A DNA stretch of 64,000 nucleotides from Streptomyces sp. NRRL S-337 (GCF_000720175.1 NZ_JOIX01000056.1:1-64000); one strand, 5' to 3'; positions 55,403-64,000 are shown, numbered from the stretch's first letter. Numbers and translations: made by a program. The notes: a model not told the origin generated them from the sequence alone.

Positions 55403-56536
55403 CTACCCCCGCCGCGGCAGCTGCAGCCGCCAGGCCCCCGGCTGCACCGTCCACGTACGGGTCCGCACCGGCCCGCCGACCACCGCGTCCGCCCGGTAGT
55501 GGAAGTCCGCGCCGGACACCGTCACGGTCCGCGCCCGGGCCCGTATCGGATGCCCGCCGCCCGGCCAGTGCACCACGACCTCGGCCAGCTCCCCGCCGCC
55601 GTCCCGGCGGTCCCCCTGACCGTCGCCGTCACCCACGCCGCGACCGGCCCCGGTCCCCGGCCACCCCGTCCCGGCCTGCCCGCCCGGCACCACCGACACC
55701 CCGCGCACCGGCCGGTCCAGATCCGCCAGCAGCACCCCGTCCGCCTCGATCCGCAGCCGCTGCTCCGGCACCCGCACGCGCCGCCCGCCCGCCGCCCCGG
55801 CCTCCGTACGGGACGACCCCCAGAACCCGGCCGCCGGTGCCAGCAGCGCCAGCGCTGACCGCGCGGTCCGGGCGGCCGGCCCCCACCACGGCCGGTGCCC
55901 GTCGGCGCCCGGCCCCCCGGCCGACGGCCCGTCCGCCCCGGCGGACCCCGCGCCCACCGCGCCCTCCGTGTGCTCCCCGGCATCCACCGGCCCGGCCGCA
56001 CCCGGCACGAACACCCGGTGTCCCGGGCCGTCCGCCGCCCGCCGCCCGCCGTTCCGTCCGCCGTCCCGCCCGCACGGGATCCGCAGCCCGCCCAGCACGA
56101 TCCCGCCGCTGTCGTCCGTCAGCAGGTCCATCGCCCGCTCCACGCCGTCCAGCACCGTCCGTGCCGCGGCGACGGTGTCCTGCGGGACACCCAGCGAGCG
56201 GCTCAGCGCCACCGCGGCCGGCGCCCCCACCGGGACCATCGACACCGGCACCCCGGCCAGCTCCCGCTCCCTGTGCAGCAGCCCCACGACCCGCAGCAGC
56301 GCCCGGTCGTCGCCGATCACCACCGGCCGCCGCTGCCCCCGCCGGGCCAGCGCCCGCGCGAACTCCTCCGGCCCCTCCGGCAGGCAGATCTTCGCTCCCG
56401 CGCCCGCACACAGGACGTCCTTCGCGATGCGCACGGATTCGCCGTCGGTCCTGCGCGCGACCGGATCGATGACCACGAGCAGGGGGTACCCCCGAACGGA
56501 GTCCACGGGAGAGTGCCCAGAAGGCTGCGCCGACAC
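55403..56536 (-). CDS. Diacylglycerol-kinase-like protein
   Basis: The product is 377 aa. The N-terminus resembles the DAGK catalytic fold: YPLLVVIDPVARRTDGESVR, PVVIGDDRALLRVVGLLHRE and PVSMVPVGAPAAVALSRSLG. The usual GGDGT is replaced by a GDDRA-like loop, so kinase activity is not certain. The middle is a low-complexity Gly/Ala stretch. The C-terminal part resembles the family's beta domain (QRLRIEADGVLLADLDRPVR). GTG at 56536 has GAGGAAGGA upstream. It is divergent from purA. Confidence 0.72.
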   Translation of the reverse strand: MSAQPSGHSPVDSVRGYPLLVVIDPVARRTDGESVRIAKDVLCAGAGAKICLPEGPEEFARALARRGQRRPVVIGDDRALLRVVGLLHRERELAGVPVSMVPVGAPAAVALSRSLGVPQDTVAAARTVLDGVERAMDLLTDDSGGIVLGGLRIPCGRDGGRNGGRRAADGPGHRVFVPGAAGPVDAGEHTEGAVGAGSAGADGPSAGGPGADGHRPWWGPAARTARSALALLAPAAGFWGSSRTEAGAAGGRRVRVPEQRLRIEADGVLLADLDRPVRGVSVVPGGQAGTGWPGTGAGRGVGDGDGQGDRRDGGGELAEVVVHWPGGGHPIRARARTVTVSGADFHYRADAVVGGPVRTRTWTVQPGAWRLQLPRRG

Positions 56537-56569
56537 CTCGGTCCTTCCTCAGGTAGCATCTCGGTGCAA

Positions 56570-56599
56570 GAGCCCCTTGCGCTATTGCGCCAGGGGCTT
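56570..56599. terminator. Hairpin in the DAGK-purA divergent region
   Basis: AGCCCCTTGCGC, loop TATT, GCGCCAGGGGCT: a 12-bp stem with one mismatch. It lies upstream of purA and could be a leader structure of purA rather than a terminator. Confidence 0.4.
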
Positions 56600-56712
56600 C
56601 GTCTATTCCGGGGCACCGGTTCGACGGCTGCAGCGATGACGGACGCGTGAACACGCAACGCCACGCCATCCACGCACGTTGGACATGCCCCGCCCGGAAG
56701 GGGTGTACGCCT

Positions 56713-57999
56713 GTGCCCGCACTTGTGCTGCTCGGTGCTCAGTGGGGTGATGAGGGCAAGGGGAAGGCCACCGACCTGCTCGGTGGATCCGTCGATTACG
56801 TGGTGCGCTACCAGGGCGGCAACAACGCCGGCCACACGGTCGTCGTGGGCGACCAGAAGTACGCGCTGCATCTCCTCCCCTCCGGAATCCTCTCGCCGGG
56901 GTGCACCCCGGTCATCGGCAACGGTGTCGTGGTCGACCCGGCGGTCCTGCTCTCCGAGCTGAGCGGACTCAACGAGCGCGGCGTCGACACGTCCAAGCTG
57001 CTGCTCAGCGGTAACGCGCACCTGATCACGCCGTACAACATCACCGTCGACAAGGTGACGGAACGGTTCCTCGGCAAGCGGAAGATCGGCACCACCGGTC
57101 GCGGCATCGGCCCGACCTACGCCGACAAGATCAACCGCGTCGGCATCCGCGTCCAGGACCTCTACGACGAGTCGATCCTCACGCAGAAGGTCGAGGCGGC
57201 GCTCGACGTCAAGAACCAGCTGCTGACCAAGCTCTACAACCGCCGCGCCATCGAGGCCGGCCAGGTCGTCGAGGAGCTGCTCGGCTACGCCGACCAGATC
57301 AAGGGCTACGTCGCCGACACCACCCTGATCCTCAACAACGCCCTCGCCGAGGACAAGGTCGTCCTCTTCGAAGGCGGCCAGGGCACGCTGCTGGACATCG
57401 ACCACGGCACGTACCCCTTCGTGACGTCCTCGAACCCGACCGCCGGCGGCGCCTGCACCGGCACCGGCGTCGGCCCGACGAAGATCAGCCGGGTCATCGG
57501 CATCCTCAAGGCGTACACCACCCGCGTCGGCGCCGGCCCGTTCCCCACCGAGCTCTTCGACGAGGACGGCGAGGCCCTGCGCCGCATCGGCGGCGAGCGG
57601 GGCGTCACCACCGGCCGCGACCGCCGCTGCGGCTGGTTCGACGCGGTCATCGCCCGCTACGCGACCCGCGTGAACGGCCTGACCGACTTCTTCCTCACCA
57701 AGCTCGACGTGCTCACCGGCTGGGAGCAGATCCCGGTCTGCGTGGCGTACGAGATCGACGGCAAGCGCGTCGAGGAGCTGCCCTACTCGCAGTCCGACTT
57801 CCACCACGCGAAGCCGATCTACGAGACCCTGCCGGGCTGGTCCGAGGACATCACCAAGGCGAAGTCCTTCTCCGACCTGCCGAAGAACGCCCAGAACTAC
57901 GTCAAGGCACTGGAAGAGATGTCCGGCGCCCCGATCTCCGCCATCGGCGTCGGCCCCGGCCGCGACGAGACGATCGAGATCAACTCGTTCCTGTCGTAG
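56713..57999 (+). CDS. purA: Adenylosuccinate synthetase
   Basis: The product is 428 aa. It begins [20 protein letters not shown], the GTP-binding P-loop, and contains [52 protein letters not shown] and [18 protein letters not shown]. It joins IMP and aspartate in AMP synthesis. The GTG start follows GGAAGGGG. A hairpin terminator follows. Confidence 0.96.
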   Translation: MPALVLLGAQWGDEGKGKATDLLGGSVDYVVRYQGGNNAGHTVVVGDQKYALHLLPSGILSPGCTPVIGNGVVVDPAVLLSELSGLNERGVDTSKLLLSGNAHLITPYNITVDKVTERFLGKRKIGTTGRGIGPTYADKINRVGIRVQDLYDESILTQKVEAALDVKNQLLTKLYNRRAIEAGQVVEELLGYADQIKGYVADTTLILNNALAEDKVVLFEGGQGTLLDIDHGTYPFVTSSNPTAGGACTGTGVGPTKISRVIGILKAYTTRVGAGPFPTELFDEDGEALRRIGGERGVTTGRDRRCGWFDAVIARYATRVNGLTDFFLTKLDVLTGWEQIPVCVAYEIDGKRVEELPYSQSDFHHAKPIYETLPGWSEDITKAKSFSDLPKNAQNYVKALEEMSGAPISAIGVGPGRDETIEINSFLS

Positions 58000-58019
58000 G
58001 GGCAGGGACCGCCTGAACC

Positions 58020-58062
58020 AAGGGCCCGCACACCGTCGGTACGTGACGGGGCGCGGGCCCTT
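58020..58062. terminator. Hairpin terminator after purA
   Basis: AAGGGCCCGC and GCGGGCCCTTT close a long stem around an inner CACCGTC/GTGACGG pairing, followed by TTT. Confidence 0.85.
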
Positions 58063-58165
58063 TGCGTGCGCGCTCCCTGTGCTCGAACGAGTGATCTGGG
58101 GCGGAATATGCCCATGGCACCTCCGCTCCCGGCCATGCTGGCTTTCCTCTCGAAAGGAGTGCAGC

Positions 58166-58750
58166 ATGACGGTTATGGCCGAGCGCATGTCTCACATGTC
58201 GGTGGAGGACTTCGAGCAGATCGCCTCCGCCGCGCCCGAGACCGTCACGTTGGAGTTCATCGGCGGACGGATCGAGGAGAAGTGCGTGCCGGACGGGGAT
58301 CACGGAACGATCATCATGTGGCTGATCAGGCAGTGCATGCAGGGTCGCCCGGAGCTGGACCTCGACCCAACCCAGGGGCTGAAGGTCGGGGAGTACCGCA
58401 AGGGCCGGGTCCGGCCGGACGGCTCGCTCGCGCCCATCGGGCACTTCGCAGGCCAAGGTGAGTGGGCCGGCACCGACGGCGTCCTGATGACCGTAGAGGT
58501 CACCTCCTACGACGGCGACACCGACCGCCGTGACCGGCAGGAGAAGCCCACCGCCTACGCGGCCGCAGGCATTCCCGTCTACCTCCTCATCGACCGCGAT
58601 GCCTGCCAGGCCGTCGTCCACACCCACCCCAGCGCAGAGCTGGGTTGCTACCTCGACGTCCACCGGGCCCCCTTCGGCGAGCAGGTCACCCTCCCCGACC
58701 CGGTCGGCATCACCCTCGACACCGAGCCCCTGAAGACCTACGTCCGCTGA
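58166..58750 (+). CDS. Uma2-family (DUF820) putative endonuclease
   Basis: The product is 194 aa. It shows the PD-(D/E)XK-like core: LEFIGGRIEEKCVPDGDHGT, VRPDGSLAP, VLMTVEVTSYDGDTDRRDRQ and EKPTAYAAAGIPVYLLID, where E...V-T-S and D..R..K are family-typical. Uma2 proteins are abundant in actinobacteria and cyanobacteria; the substrate is unknown. AAAGGAG lies 6 nt before the ATG. Confidence 0.87.
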   Translation: MTVMAERMSHMSVEDFEQIASAAPETVTLEFIGGRIEEKCVPDGDHGTIIMWLIRQCMQGRPELDLDPTQGLKVGEYRKGRVRPDGSLAPIGHFAGQGEWAGTDGVLMTVEVTSYDGDTDRRDRQEKPTAYAAAGIPVYLLIDRDACQAVVHTHPSAELGCYLDVHRAPFGEQVTLPDPVGITLDTEPLKTYVR

Positions 58751-58939
58751 CGGCGCGGGACGGGGGTCGTCTCCTCCTCCGTCCCTTCCTTTACCGGGAC
58801 TTGGCCGATATCCGGCGCTTGTGGATGCCGAATTCCGTGTGGCGGAACTCGGCGCGCTCGTGGAACGTAGAAGCAGCACGAGCACCGCTTGTTCGCCCGC
58901 ACGATCGCCCGTCCTCATCCTGCGCGCCAAGGAGACCGT

Positions 58940-59746
58940 GTGATTCCCGCCGTACGAGCCCTCGCCCGCGCCGCCATGGCCGCGCGTCCGGTACCGCTCG
59001 CCGACGTCCAGTCACGGGCCGAACTCCTCAGCCGTTTCGGACGCAGCTACCTCGTCCCGGTCGAGCTGTTCGCCGACTTCGCGGCCGAACTCACCGACCG
59101 GCGCCGGCCCGACGGCCCGTTCGCCGTGCTGTGCATCAACGGACGGCGCTGGTTCCGCTACCGCTCCGTCCACTACGACACCCCCGACCTGCGCTTCTTC
59201 CACGACCACAGGGAGGGCGACCGGCCCGGCTACCTGATCCGCGAGCGGCGCTACGAGGACACCGGGCAGCGGCAGTTCGAGATCAAGCTGACGGGGCGGC
59301 GCGGCGAGACGGTCAAGCACCGGCAGCCCCTGCTGCCCGGCGCCCCGGCCCTGAGCCCGGCGGCCCGCGGCTTCCTGGCCTCCGTACTGGACCGCTCGTA
59401 CGGAATCAGCGCGCCGGCCGACCTGGGCCTGGCCCTGGAAACGGAATACACCCGCACCACGTTCGTCGCGGACGGCCAGCGCATCACGTGCGACGCGGCG
59501 CTGCACTGCCGGGACCTGGCGACCGGCCGCGCGGTACGGGCCGACGGCGGGCTGGTCCTTGTCGAGACCAGGACCACCGGCCGGCCGACCGCGGCCGACC
59601 GGCTGCTGCTGCACGGCCACGGTGTCGTGGCGGCCGACTTCACCAAGTACTGCGGCGGCCTGTCGGCCCTCCGCCCGGATCTGGCTGCGACCCATTGGCG
59701 GAAGGCCGTCCACACGGTCTTCCCGCCGGCTACGGCCTGTTCATGA
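58940..59746 (+). CDS. VTC-domain protein (polyphosphate-polymerase-like)
   Basis: The product is 268 aa. The CYTH/TTM-type tunnel residues are seen as GRSYLVPVELFADFAAEL, RYRSVHYDTPDLRFFHDH, YLIRERRYEDTGQRQFEIKL and VLVETRTTGRPTAADRLL. VTC domains polymerise phosphate from ATP in yeast; bacterial stand-alone versions are less studied. The GTG at 58940 follows AAGGAGA. Its last 17 nt overlap the convergent DUF397 gene. Confidence 0.83.
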   Translation: MIPAVRALARAAMAARPVPLADVQSRAELLSRFGRSYLVPVELFADFAAELTDRRRPDGPFAVLCINGRRWFRYRSVHYDTPDLRFFHDHREGDRPGYLIRERRYEDTGQRQFEIKLTGRRGETVKHRQPLLPGAPALSPAARGFLASVLDRSYGISAPADLGLALETEYTRTTFVADGQRITCDAALHCRDLATGRAVRADGGLVLVETRTTGRPTAADRLLLHGHGVVAADFTKYCGGLSALRPDLAATHWRKAVHTVFPPATACS

Positions 59747-60038
59747 ACCCGTCCGCGCGGACCGCCCCGACGAACGCGGCCCATGAACGGGCGGCGAAGA
59801 CGAGCGCGGGTCCGTGGGGGTCCTTGGAGTCACGGACGGGGACGATGCCGGGGAGGTTGGGGGCGACCTCGACGCAGTCGCCACCTTCCTTGTTGCTGTA
59901 GCTGGACTTACGCCAGGCCGCGGCGCCGGGAAAGCCTTCGGCCACCTCGACGCAGCTGCCACCCTCCTCGTTGCTGTAGCTGGACTTGCGCCAGACGGTC
60001 AGCGTGGAGACGTCCGGTAAGTGCCTCTCAGCGCTCAT
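59730..60038 (-). CDS. DUF397 protein with internally duplicated motif
   Basis: The product is 102 aa. The motif WRKSSYSN-EGG-CVEVA occurs twice (TVWRKSSYSNEEGGSCVEVA and AWRKSSYSNKEGGDCVEVAP), followed by the usual VRDSKDP..PALVFAARSW. Normal DUF397 proteins have one copy. The duplication suggests unequal crossing-over with the adjacent DUF397 gene. These proteins are partners of XRE regulators in development or antibiotic control. Confidence 0.88.
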   Translation of the reverse strand: MSAERHLPDVSTLTVWRKSSYSNEEGGSCVEVAEGFPGAAAWRKSSYSNKEGGDCVEVAPNLPGIVPVRDSKDPHGPALVFAARSWAAFVGAVRADGFMNRP

Positions 60039-60252
60039 GCTCGTACCTCTTCGCCTTGACTCCCGCGACGAACGCCGCCCAGGAGCGGGCCGGGAAGACG
60101 AGCGCGGGACCGCTCGGGTCCTTCGAGTCACGGACGGGGACGATGCCGGGGAGGTTGGGGGCGACCTCGACGCAGCTGCCACCCTCCTGGTTGCTGTAGC
60201 TGGACTTGCGCCAGACGGCGGCGCTCAGATCGGGACGGGATGCGCTCAGCAA
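60028..60252 (-). CDS. DUF397 protein
   Basis: The product is 74 aa with AAVWRKSSYSNQEGGSCVEV and VPVRDSKDPSGPALVFPARS. The start is TTG at 60252. It overlaps the XRE gene by 125 nt in another frame and the next DUF397 gene by 11 nt. It is a BldB/WhiJ-type small partner of the upstream helix-turn-helix protein. Confidence 0.85.
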   Translation of the reverse strand: MLSASRPDLSAAVWRKSSYSNQEGGSCVEVAPNLPGIVPVRDSKDPSGPALVFPARSWAAFVAGVKAKRYEHER

Positions 60253-61072
60253 GGTAGGTCCCCTCCATGACGGATCGGATCATGTCGAGCGACATGATCG
60301 GCGGCAGTGCCAGTGCCCGCAGCCGATCGTAAGTCACCGCGAATTCCTTCACCTCCTCTGGTTCTTCGAAGAGTTGGCCACGGTGGCCGTTCTCGATGTA
60401 CGCCACCTCGGAGCCGTCCGGCATGGTCGGGATCTCCAGCGACCAGCCCAGGGCTGAGTGTGCCCCGCTGCTGTACGGCAGTACCTGCAGCGTGATGCGC
60501 GGGTCGTCGGCTGCGCTCAGCAACCGTGCGAGCTGGTCTCGCATCACGGCCGGGCCGCCAATGGGTCGCATAAGGACTGCCTCGTCCAGGATGACCCACA
60601 GTTCCGGTGCGTCGGGCTTGGTCAGCCGAGCCTGACGACCGAGTCGAGCGGCCAGCCGTTCCTCCAACTGCTCGGGGCTCTTCAACGTCAGGCCCACGCT
60701 CAGGACTTCGCGGGCGTAGTCCTCCGTCTGGAGCAGGCCGGGCACCACGGCCGCGGCGTACTGCCGGATGGCCACCGCCCGCTCCGAAAGCGCCATGAAC
60801 TTCCGTGACCAGTCCGGGAACGTCTCCCGGTGGACGTACGGCCACAGATCGACGAGCAAGCCATCGGCGGCGAGGGCCCCGTCCAGGGCCTGCGCCAGCT
60901 TCAAGGTCGGCTTGGAGCCCGTCGTGCGCTCGACCTGATTGATCCGCGTGCTGTGCGTATGCGCGCGTTTTCCCAGTTCGGACTGGGTGAGGCCGGCCGC
61001 TTCGCGGAGTCTGCGAACGCGCAATCCGAAGAGCGCTGCGATGGATGACGAGGGGTCAACTTCGTTGGCCAA
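60128..61072 (-). CDS. XRE-family regulator with DUF5753 domain
   Basis: The product is 314 aa. The helix-turn-helix is LREAAGLTQSELGKRAHTHS with TRINQVERTTGSKPTLKLAQ. The DUF5753 part includes YAAAVVPGLLQTEDYAREVL, DEAVLMRPIGGPAVMRDQLA and LQVLPYSSGAHSALGWSLEI. The TTG at 61072 is chosen for GGAAG upstream; the frame is open further. The end (to 60128) is longer than usual for the family and runs into the DUF397 gene, so a frameshift near the 3' end is possible. Confidence 0.85.
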   Translation of the reverse strand: MANEVDPSSSIAALFGLRVRRLREAAGLTQSELGKRAHTHSTRINQVERTTGSKPTLKLAQALDGALAADGLLVDLWPYVHRETFPDWSRKFMALSERAVAIRQYAAAVVPGLLQTEDYAREVLSVGLTLKSPEQLEERLAARLGRQARLTKPDAPELWVILDEAVLMRPIGGPAVMRDQLARLLSAADDPRITLQVLPYSSGAHSALGWSLEIPTMPDGSEVAYIENGHRGQLFEEPEEVKEFAVTYDRLRALALPPIMSLDMIRSVMEGTYLAERIPSRSERRRLAQVQLQQPGGWQLRRGRPQPPRHRPRP

Positions 61073-61246
61073 AGGGTCACTTCCGTCCTTACGGCTTGAG
61101 AAGTAAGGAGCTACCACCTTCCGCAGCCTATGCCGCACGGCAACGATGTGAGCACGGAACGTAGTCATCCGCACGACAGACCCCCGCGACCGTCGCAACC
61201 GGTCCGGGGGCATGGTCAACGCGCAATTTCGAGAGAGAACGTCGAC

Positions 61247-61552
61247 ATGTTTCAGCGTATTGCCCGCCGCCTCGCGCGGTGGGGGCTTCTCCCAACTCCC
61301 CGTCCGCAAGGGCGCCATCGCGCCGTATGCGGCGGGCGGCACCCTGCCGTCACCGAGCCCCGGGTGCCGATGCCCCGCCGCCCCCACCGACCGGAGATCG
61401 AGACCCCCCTCGACGGCGACGCCTCCCCCCTCGTCCGCCCCTACCTCGTCGCGCACGAGCAGCGCGAACGGCGAAAGGCGCTGCTGCTGGCCACGCTCGG
61501 GGTCGACGCCCCCGGCCCGTACTGGATCCACGGTGTGGAGGTCGCCCGATGA
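61247..61552 (+). CDS. Conserved small protein of unknown function
   Basis: The product is 101 aa, basic and Arg/Pro-rich at the N-terminus (MFQRIARRLARWGLLPTPRP). The C-terminal part reads SPLVRPYLVAHEQRERRKAL and LATLGVDAPGPYWIHGVEV, which I know from streptomycete genomes next to XRE/DUF397 pairs. It overlaps the next gene by 4 nt (ATGA). Confidence 0.7.
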   Translation: MFQRIARRLARWGLLPTPRPQGRHRAVCGGRHPAVTEPRVPMPRRPHRPEIETPLDGDASPLVRPYLVAHEQRERRKALLLATLGVDAPGPYWIHGVEVAR

Positions 61553-61776
61553 GCGGGGGCGAGGGCGAGGGGCGGCCGCTGCCCCTCCGCATGTGCGTGC
61601 GCTGCGAGCGGATCACGGACGAGCCCGTGCTCGTCGCCGAGGTGCACGGGAACAGCAGGCCCGGCTGGAACGTCTACGCGTGCCCCGGCTGCGCGCCGCA
61701 CGTGCCCGCGGCGCCCGATCCGCTGGTGGTCCTGGAGGCCCTGCTGGGGCGCCGGAGGGGCGGGCCGCGGCGGTGA
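61549..61776 (+). CDS. Small zinc-ribbon protein
   Basis: The product is 75 aa with MCVRCERITDEPVLVAEVHG and NVYACPGCAPHVP, a CX2C-X26-CX2C pair likely to bind zinc. It is coupled to the preceding small gene (ATGA). The function is unknown; the pair may be linked to the divergent XRE/DUF397 genes. Confidence 0.7.
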   Translation: MSGGEGEGRPLPLRMCVRCERITDEPVLVAEVHGNSRPGWNVYACPGCAPHVPAAPDPLVVLEALLGRRRGGPRR

Positions 61777-61792
61777 GCGGGCCCGTGGGGAG

Positions 61793-61816
61793 CGGCCTGG
61801 AGCTTCCTCCAGGCCG
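61793..61816. terminator. Hairpin terminator
   Basis: CGGCCTGGAG, loop CTTC, CTCCAGGCCG: a 10-bp perfect stem after the zinc-ribbon gene. Confidence 0.85.
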
Positions 61817-61817
61817 T

Positions 61818-61859
61818 AGACAGTGTGTCTGTGGGCGTGGTGTGCGCCATACAGACTGT
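61818..61859 (+). promoter_or_regulatory. Candidate operators upstream of the aminotransferase gene
   Basis: AGACAGTGTGTCT (61818-61830) is an inverted repeat, and ACAGACTGT (61851-61859) is a second one with related half-sites. They lie about 95-135 nt before the GTG. A GntR regulator encoded just downstream of the aminotransferase could bind them. The assignment is inferred. Confidence 0.5.
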
Positions 61860-61953
61860 CGGTACCGGCGCGCGGGCCGTGATCCCTACGCTGGGGACGT
61901 TCGCCGTGCCGATCCCTCGGCGGACCCGAGCGACCCGATCCGAGGTACTGACC

Positions 61954-63375
61954 GTGACCACGACGCACCCCTCTCCCGCCGCCGATCCCGCCGCCGACGA
62001 CAACAGCAGCGCGAAGCGCTTCCAGGGAAGGGCGGGGGTGGGCGACGGGCGGGCGGTCAAGGCCGCCGACCGCGCGCACGTCTTCCACTCCTGGTCCGCG
62101 CAGGGCCTGATCGACCCGCTGCCGATCGCCGGTGCCGAGGGGTCCTACTTCTGGGACTACGACGGCAACCGCTACCTCGACTTCTCCTCCCAGCTGGTCA
62201 ACACCAACATCGGCCACCAGCACCCGAAGGTCGTCGCGGCGATCCAGGAGCAGGCCGGGAAGCTGTGCACGCTCGCGCCCGGGTTCGCGGTGGACGTACG
62301 GTCCGAGGCCGCGCGGCTGATCGCCGAGCGCACCCCCGGCGACCTCGACAAGATCTTCTTCACCAACGGCGGCGCCGAGGCCGTGGAGAACGCCGTCCGG
62401 ATGGCCCGGCTGCACACCGGACGCGCCAAGGTGCTGTCCGCCTACCGCTCGTACCACGGCGCGACCGCCGCGGCGATCAACCTGACCGGTGACCCGCGCC
62501 GCTGGCCCTCCGACACCGCCTCCGCCGGCGTGGTCCACTTCTGGGGCCCGTTCCTGTACCGCTCGCCGTTCCACGCGGAGAACGAGCAGCAGGAGTGCGA
62601 GCGCGCCCTGGCGCACCTGGAGCAGACCATCGCCTTCGAGGGTCCGCAGTCGATCGCCGCGATCATCCTGGAGACCGTCCCGGGCACCGCCGGCATCATG
62701 GTCCCGCCGGCCGGCTACCTCGCCGGGGTCCGCGAGATCTGCGACCGCTACGGCATCGTCTTCATCCTCGACGAGGTCATGGCCGGCTTCGGCCGGACCG
62801 GCGCGTGGTTCGCCGCCGACCAGTTCGACGTGACCCCCGACCTGCTCACCTTCGCCAAGGGCGTCAACTCCGGCTACGTCCCGCTGGGCGGCGTCGCGAT
62901 CAGCGCCGAGATCGCCGCGACCTTCGAGACGCGGCCGTACCCGGGCGGGCTGACGTACTCCGGCCACCCGCTGGCCTGCGCCTCCGCCGTCGCGACGATC
63001 AACGCGATGGCCGAGGAGCGGATCGTGGAGAACGCGGCCGAGATCGGCGAGAAGGTCATCGGGCCGGGGCTGCGCGCGATCGCCGAGCGGCACCCGTCCG
63101 TGGGCGAGGTCCGCGGCCTGGGTGTCTTCTGGGCCCTGGACCTGGTCAAGAACAAGGAGACCCGCGAGCCGCTCGTGCCGTACAACGCGTCCGGCGCGGC
63201 CAACGCCCCGATGGCCGAATTCGCCGCGGCATGCAAGCGCGGTGGGCTCTGGCCGTTCGTCAACATGAACCGCACCCACGTCGTCCCGGCCTGCACGATC
63301 ACCGAGGCCGAGGCCAAGGAGGGTCTCGCCGCCCTCGACGAGGCGCTGACCGCCGCGGACGCGCACACGCACTGA
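61954..63375 (+). CDS. Class III aminotransferase (omega-amino-acid type)
   Basis: The product is 473 aa. It contains GSYFWDYDGNRYLDFSSQLV, NTNIGHQHPKVVAA, FFTNGGAEAVENAVRMARLH, SYRSYHGAT-like motif AYRSYHGATAAAINLTGDPR, IFILDEVMAGFGRTG-type Asp motif and the PLP lysine in LTFAKGVNSGYVPLGGV. It resembles beta-alanine/taurine-pyruvate and related aminotransferases; the substrate is not fixed. The GTG at 61954 follows GAGG. A GntR regulator follows, a common pair for omega-amino-acid catabolism. Confidence 0.9.
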   Translation: MTTTHPSPAADPAADDNSSAKRFQGRAGVGDGRAVKAADRAHVFHSWSAQGLIDPLPIAGAEGSYFWDYDGNRYLDFSSQLVNTNIGHQHPKVVAAIQEQAGKLCTLAPGFAVDVRSEAARLIAERTPGDLDKIFFTNGGAEAVENAVRMARLHTGRAKVLSAYRSYHGATAAAINLTGDPRRWPSDTASAGVVHFWGPFLYRSPFHAENEQQECERALAHLEQTIAFEGPQSIAAIILETVPGTAGIMVPPAGYLAGVREICDRYGIVFILDEVMAGFGRTGAWFAADQFDVTPDLLTFAKGVNSGYVPLGGVAISAEIAATFETRPYPGGLTYSGHPLACASAVATINAMAEERIVENAAEIGEKVIGPGLRAIAERHPSVGEVRGLGVFWALDLVKNKETREPLVPYNASGAANAPMAEFAAACKRGGLWPFVNMNRTHVVPACTITEAEAKEGLAALDEALTAADAHTH

Positions 63376-63518
63376 GGCTGCGACCCGCAGTGAAGGGCGC
63401 CGACGCGCACACCGCCGCCTGAGCGGCCGCCGCGCGCAGCGGCACCCCGCGGCCCTCGCCTATGGTTGGCGGGGGCCGCTGCCATCCGCGGTCAGGGACG
63501 GCGAAGGAGACGCACACG

Positions 63519-64000
63519 ATGGCCGCCGGCGGAGACAGCACAGTCATACGTCGCAGCACGCTGCGTCAGCAGATCGCCGACGCCCTGCGCGACGAGGTCC
63601 TGGCGGGCCGGCTGCCGTGCGGCCACCCGTTCACCGTCAAGGAGATCGCCGAGCAGTACGGCGTCTCCGCGACCCCGGTCCGCGAGGCGCTGCTCGACCT
63701 CTGTGCCCAGGGGCTGCTCGACGTCGAACAGCACCGCGGCTTCAAGGTCCACGCCTTCACCGCCGACGACTTCCGGGCCATGGTCGAGGCCCGCACCCTG
63801 GTCATCGAGGGGATCTTCCGCAGCGGCGCCCAGGAGGCGCTCGCCGCCACCCCCGCCGAGGTGCTGATCTCCATCCGCCGCCGCGCCGACGAGGCCGAGC
63901 GGGCCGCCCGGGCCGGCGACCTGGACGTGCTCATCGGCTACGACCTGCGGTTCTGGCGCGAGCTCGGCAACATCGTGAACAACACCTACATCAGCGACTT
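63519..64000 (+). CDS. GntR-family regulator (FCD type), 5' part
   Basis: The first 160 codons are in the window; the gene continues past the right edge. The winged helix reads LRQQIADALRDEVLAGRLPC and VKEIAEQYGVSATPVREALL. The start of an FCD-type ligand domain follows (FRAMVEARTLVIEGI). GAAGGAGA precedes the ATG at 63519. It probably controls the upstream aminotransferase gene; that is inference. Confidence 0.9.
   Translation, partial: MAAGGDSTVIRRSTLRQQIADALRDEVLAGRLPCGHPFTVKEIAEQYGVSATPVREALLDLCAQGLLDVEQHRGFKVHAFTADDFRAMVEARTLVIEGIFRSGAQEALAATPAEVLISIRRRADEAERAARAGDLDVLIGYDLRFWRELGNIVNNTYISD

Overview
The window is high-GC actinobacterial DNA and almost certainly a Streptomyces chromosome. 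The evidence is strong GC bias at third codon positions, many GTG starts, DUF397/XRE regulator pairs, an HspR-controlled dnaK operon with HAIR boxes, the csp/DEAD-helicase/CBS/SCO5918-type cluster, and four copies of the Streptomyces parS sequence GTTTCACGTGAAAC. The parS copies suggest the region lies in the origin-proximal core.

1-3.7 kb: secreted and envelope functions. There is a partial lipoprotein, a sigma factor fused through a membrane segment to an extracellular CAP domain, and a secreted papain-like protease. The sigma and protease genes share an unusual promoter-like motif with identical internal spacing. 3.7-20 kb: accessory island. A complete tRNA-Gly(CCC) lies at 19.9 kb. A copy of its 3' half lies at 3.73 kb and a partial copy with terminator at 10.7 kb, which points to layered integration at this tRNA. 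Inside are a DUF4232 lipoprotein, decayed genes, the cold-shock/helicase cluster, a broken IS701-type transposase, a WXG100 plus polymorphic toxin plus immunity module with a frame break at a G8 tract, a truncated tyrosine integrase, a GNAT-PIN-like-PUA-like fusion coupled to an ASCH protein, and a TIGR02391 protein.

20-36 kb: conserved core. This holds dCTP deaminase, a phosphoribosyltransferase, an SGNH hydrolase with a ricin lectin, a Yip1 membrane protein, a membrane Fe-S oxidoreductase, dnaK-grpE-dnaJ-hspR, clpB and a YbjN protein. As given, dnaK carries an out-of-frame gap of about 86 nt. 36-57 kb: metabolism and transport. This holds an aminotransferase, a membrane spermidine-synthase-like protein, aldose epimerase, pyrE, fba, an MFS exporter, a complete tryptophan-to-anthranilate operon (tryptophan dioxygenase, kynureninase, formamidase-like hydrolase), a two-component system, an ABC exporter with a divergent MarR regulator, a diacylglycerol-kinase-like protein and purA.

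58-64 kb: a Uma2 protein, a VTC-domain protein, an XRE/DUF397 regulatory cluster, two small conserved genes, a class III aminotransferase and a truncated GntR regulator.

The strongest candidates for something undescribed are the sigma-CAP fusion with its shared motif, and the GNAT-PIN-like/ASCH pair next to the TIGR02391 gene. The toxin module with its G-tract and the phased parS array are also notable. All functional statements rest on reading the sequence and on family knowledge; no database search was run.
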